This document shows positions 28,851 through 31,890 of a stretch of DNA of 31,890 nucleotides, piece by piece. Where the stretch lies: the NCBI GenBank assembly GCA_003427395.1, contig BFEA01000151.1, forward strand, positions 28,117 through 60,006. The letters run 5' to 3'. The notes beneath the pieces were generated by a model. That model saw only the letters and a program-made list of their open reading frames with translations. It made no database searches and was not told the origin of the DNA. A program made the translations under genes and the position numbers. Position 1 is the first letter of the stretch. Every line of letters starts with the position of its first letter. Origin of the DNA: Chara braunii. Taxonomy: Eukaryota > Streptophyta > Charophyceae > Charales > Characeae.

Positions 28851-30720
28851 AACCTTCGATGTTTTTTAACACATTGTGTTGTCTGTTGCATTCTCCTAGG
28901 ACGCGAGAGGAAGTCATAAATTGTGTGACGTTTGTACGCACATGAGCACTGTCTTCCAAAAGGTGACGTAGTCGTGGATTACACCCTCTCTCAAGCATGA
29001 GGAGAAACCCGATACCGTATAGTTTCTTGTCCACAATGTGAGCAATGTGCTATTTTCAGTCAGAGAGTTATAAACTGCACTTTTTGCCCTACAAGGTTGG
29101 AGGAAATCAACGACTATGTGATTTTTCCCATCTCCGTTTGCACAGTCTCAATGTGTCATACAGTCTTGTACTACATCCTTTCTCCCACAAATTGAGAAAA
29201 AGTCAACGACCGTATGACTTTATGCATAGAACGTGAGCACTGTGTGACAAAAGGTCGTGAACTGCACCCTTTCCCCTCCGATTTTTCTTTCTTCTTTGTC
29301 CAGACTTTAAAAGTCGGCGTTGCTCATGTAAAACATAAACTTGGGTTTATGAAAACGTGCAAAGCGATTACTTCGAAAAACAAATGATAGAGTGTTGTTT
29401 TCTAGTGTTTTTCTTTTGAGGTGCAATGGAGTTCACGACTATGTGACTTTTTACGATAAGTGAGTATTATATTCGATAAGGTTACATAGTCGTGGATTCA
29501 TTGTCATGAGCACAACGAAATAACAACTCTCTACAGTGATGTTTGCAATGTCTCAAAGTTTCTTACAGTCTTGTACTGCATCCTTTTTCCCACACATTGA
29601 AAAAAAGTCAACGACCGTATAAATTCATGTATAGAACGTGAGCACTGTGACAAAAGAGGTCACCTAGATGTGGAGTGCACCCTTTCCCCTCCGAGGTGCG
29701 AGGAAGTTCACGACTATGTGATTTTTTATAACAAGTCAATATTAAATTCGAGAAGGTTACAAAGTCGTGGATCCATTGTCATAACTGTAATGAAAGAACA
29801 TGTATCTACGATATTGTTTACACTGTCTGAAAGTATCACAGGGTCTTGTGCCTACTAATTTCTTCCACAAATTAAGAAAAGTCAACGACTGTGTGACTTT
29901 ATACATACAGGGTCAACACATTGTCATAAAAGGTCGCTCAGTCGTGGACTGCACCATTTCCCTTCCGAGGTGCAAAGAAGCGCAAGATTATGTGACGTTT
30001 TTACATCTGGTGAATATGATGTTTGAGAAGGTTACAATGTCGTTGACTGATTGTCAACAACTTTGTGCGGCTATGTGACTTTTAAATAATGCATCGTTCT
30101 TATTTTTCAATAGGCTATGTATTCATTAACTGCACCCGATGTTATATAGAATGGTGGGAAGTCCACAAAATTAAAATTCTCCTTATGCAATGTGACCATT
30201 ATGTTTCCAAAGGTCACATGGTCATGAACTGCATCCTCTCTCCTACAAAGTGGAAAATAAAAATACAAAAGTGTTTGATATTTTGTATGCACCGTGATCA
30301 TTACGTTGCATATCGACACGCAGACGTTGACTTTACCTTCGAGAGAACAACTTTGTGCGACTATGTGACTTTTACAGAACATATCATTCTCATTTTTCAA
30401 TGGGCTATGTAGTCATTCACTGCCCCCGATGTGCCATAAAATGGTAGGAAGTCCACAAAATTGCAGTTTTCTTTATACAATGTGAGCATTATGTTTCCAA
30501 AGGTTATATGGTCAAGGACTGCATCCTCTCTCCAAAAAGGTGGAAAAAATAAAAATAAAAATGTGTGACATTTTGTATGCAATGTGATCACTTCGTTGCA
30601 TATCGGCACACAGTCGTTGACTCTATCTTGTTCTCATCCCTATAGGAGGAAGTTCACGACTATGTCACATGAAACTATACAATTTGAACTGTGTATTTGT
30701 GGTTATGCACTTTGTATCTC
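28851..30720. repeat. Tandem array of diverged foldback monomers
   Basis: The array reiterates the phrases CACGACTATGTGAC and GTCACATAGTCGTG with inverted orientation inside each unit. A typical unit reads GTCGTGGACTGCACC, a CTTTCCCCTCCGA apex, then GGTGCGAGGAAGTTCACGAC and ATGTGACTTTTT. One unit thus folds into a stem of about 20-25 bp. Apex copies lie near 29275, 29690 and 29965; a second apex type (CTCCCACAAATTGAG) lies near 29185, 29588 and 29862. Another pairing, 29432-29447 with 29480-29495, uses only Watson-Crick and G:U pairs. The right part holds a separate 290-bp duplication: 30061-30345 recurs at 30351-30635. No coding frame is conserved across units. Confidence 0.85.
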
Positions 30721-31120
30721 TCTTGTGATTTTTATGGTATAATGTCAAGGATAAGTGAAGACTGTGTTATGTTTAAGTGAAGTATCATAGGGGGTCGGTA
30801 CAAACCCGCACAATTTTTTTACAATGGAGGGCTTATATGTTGTCATTGTTCGAATAATCATTGATCAACCTAGTTAAGAGATAGTTTATGTATGATTAAC
30901 TTGGTTCCATTTTTTGTAATTCTAATTTATATTTTTTTTTCATACACATTTCTTCTGCATTTCTTGTAACACTATGGATTATTAATCGTTTTTCTTTTTA
31001 AATGTATGTTCTCACTTATGTCCTATTTTTTTTTCTTCAGAAACTTCATAGCTCGGGGCGTATTGAACATATCTCGGGCCCAAACAACACCAGGGTATTT
31101 TTCGAAAACTTCAATCGTTG
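30721..31120. other. T-rich non-coding stretch
   Basis: No gene recognised. Contains T runs (30930-30941, 31027-31036) and AT-rich sequence between the foldback array and the iteron-ended element. Confidence 0.5.
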
Positions 31121-31730
31121 TCAGAGGGGCACGACATGGTAAGTCTACTATTAGAGGGGCACGCCAGAAATAAATCAAACTTTATGGGCCATATCAAAAA
31201 AATAATCCTTTTTTTTCTTGGCTAGTGGTATTATGAGTACTCCCTAACAAAGGTACTGGCAGGAAGAAAAAGAATTAGCCACCACTACCTTTCACATGCA
31301 AACGCTGTCTCAAAAGTAGCCTACTGCGAAGAAGTCGGGGGCTCGGTGCAGGGTTGGACGCCGAAAAAAAAAACATGTAAAAAAAAAAAAAAAAAAAAAA
31401 CTACGAACGAGGAACCCAACTGTCAGAGTATCCTCCCACATAGGTCATGATGGCACAAGCACGGTTGAACCCATATTTCAATGGAAGATGGGCAGGGTAG
31501 GGGGCGTTGTATTCAGGCGGAGGGATTTTTCAGCTCTTCCCGGGGTGGGCCGCCAAGCTGGTAGCCTAGGTGCGCAGTGAAATTCAGGTTAGGCAAAAAC
31601 AGGGTCGGAGGTACAGTGGAGGTGGTAAAGCAAAAAAAAAAAAGGAAAATTTGTCTGGTGCCCCTGTAATTTGCGTTATTTCCTCTCGTGCCCCTCCGAC
31701 GGCCGATTTACCCTGTCGTGCCCCTGGGCC
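31121..31730. mobile_element. Small element with iteron-built inverted ends
   Basis: The left end (about 31121-31200) and the reverse complement of the right end (about 31651-31730) align without gaps over roughly 75 bp. Both contain GGGGCACGAC, then GGTAA and a second GGGGCACG. On the left GGGGCACG starts at 31126 and 31156, with a degenerate third at 31186. On the right CGTGCCCC lies at 31717 and 31687, with GGTGCCCC at 31657. Spacing is exactly 30 bp in all cases. The interior holds two long A runs (31362-31400) and no gene. Layout suits a non-autonomous DNA transposon with subterminal transposase-binding repeats; no target duplication was identified. Confidence 0.65.
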
Positions 31731-31890
31731 AAAAAATATTTTTTGCAGGCCCTTGTCGGTAGTGAACACCACTTTCCTACTTGATTCCTTGGACTGACGG
31801 TCGGGCCCTGTGCCATATGCCCTCATGACGGACAGCCATCTTTCTGCAATGCCCCCGCAGCCGTGAGGCACCACAAATTCGCATTTCCGT
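31731..31890. other. Right flank, no gene
   Basis: AAAAAATATTTTTT at 31731-31744 is a small perfect palindrome abutting the iteron-ended element. Beyond it no feature is recognised before the window ends. Confidence 0.5.

Overview
The window looks like a repeat-filled stretch of a nuclear genome from a green plant or charophyte alga. Several translated fragments (Ty3/gypsy Gag-Pol, an L1-type RT, a companion ORF1-like protein, and a zinc-knuckle plus coiled-coil protein) resemble repeat families I associate with the Chara braunii genome. That assignment rests on recall of protein style, not on a search. I see no intact host protein-coding gene. Every recognisable coding stretch is a decayed transposable-element gene, and one ambiguous base occurs at 26201.

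Layout. 1-5420: the 3' LTR, polypurine tract and degenerate gag-pol of a minus-strand Ty3/gypsy (chromovirus-type) retrotransposon, with at least seven in-frame stops and several frameshifts and no recognisable 5' LTR. A possible plus-strand 37-nt exon sits at 80-116. 5421-6571: AT-rich, no gene. 6572-6806: a long foldback with a third arm. 6807-12525: non-coding and probably transposon-derived. It contains a ~125-bp tandem array (about 8190-8865), a 3 x 27-bp repeat, and, most notably, seven hairpins at 9204-9932 that share one loop sequence but have different, still complementary stems. 12526-13794: a mutated U6 snRNA copy on the minus strand and two tRNA-like sequences, one clearly tRNA-Asp-like. 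14279-14400: another foldback.

15316-22325: a ~90-95-bp A-rich satellite of about 46 monomers, first inverted and then direct. It is interrupted by a 1.9-kb segment (16868-18768) that carries a broken zinc-knuckle/coiled-coil gene. About 1.7 kb of array plus the start of that segment is duplicated at about 20000-21707.

22326-25316: a 5'-truncated L1-type LINE (RT, C-terminal zinc region, AATAAA, 20-nt poly(A)). 26757-28218: a broken LINE ORF1-like gene with a C-terminal zinc knuckle. 28851-30720: a diverged tandem array in which monomers are themselves foldbacks. 31121-31730: an element with inverted ends, each built from three motifs spaced exactly 30 bp apart.

Taken together this is nested-repeat chromatin: dead LTR and LINE elements, a satellite, and several structured non-coding repeats. 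The most unusual signal is the stem-covarying, loop-conserved hairpin family at 9.2-9.9 kb. The foldback arrays and the iteron-ended element come next.
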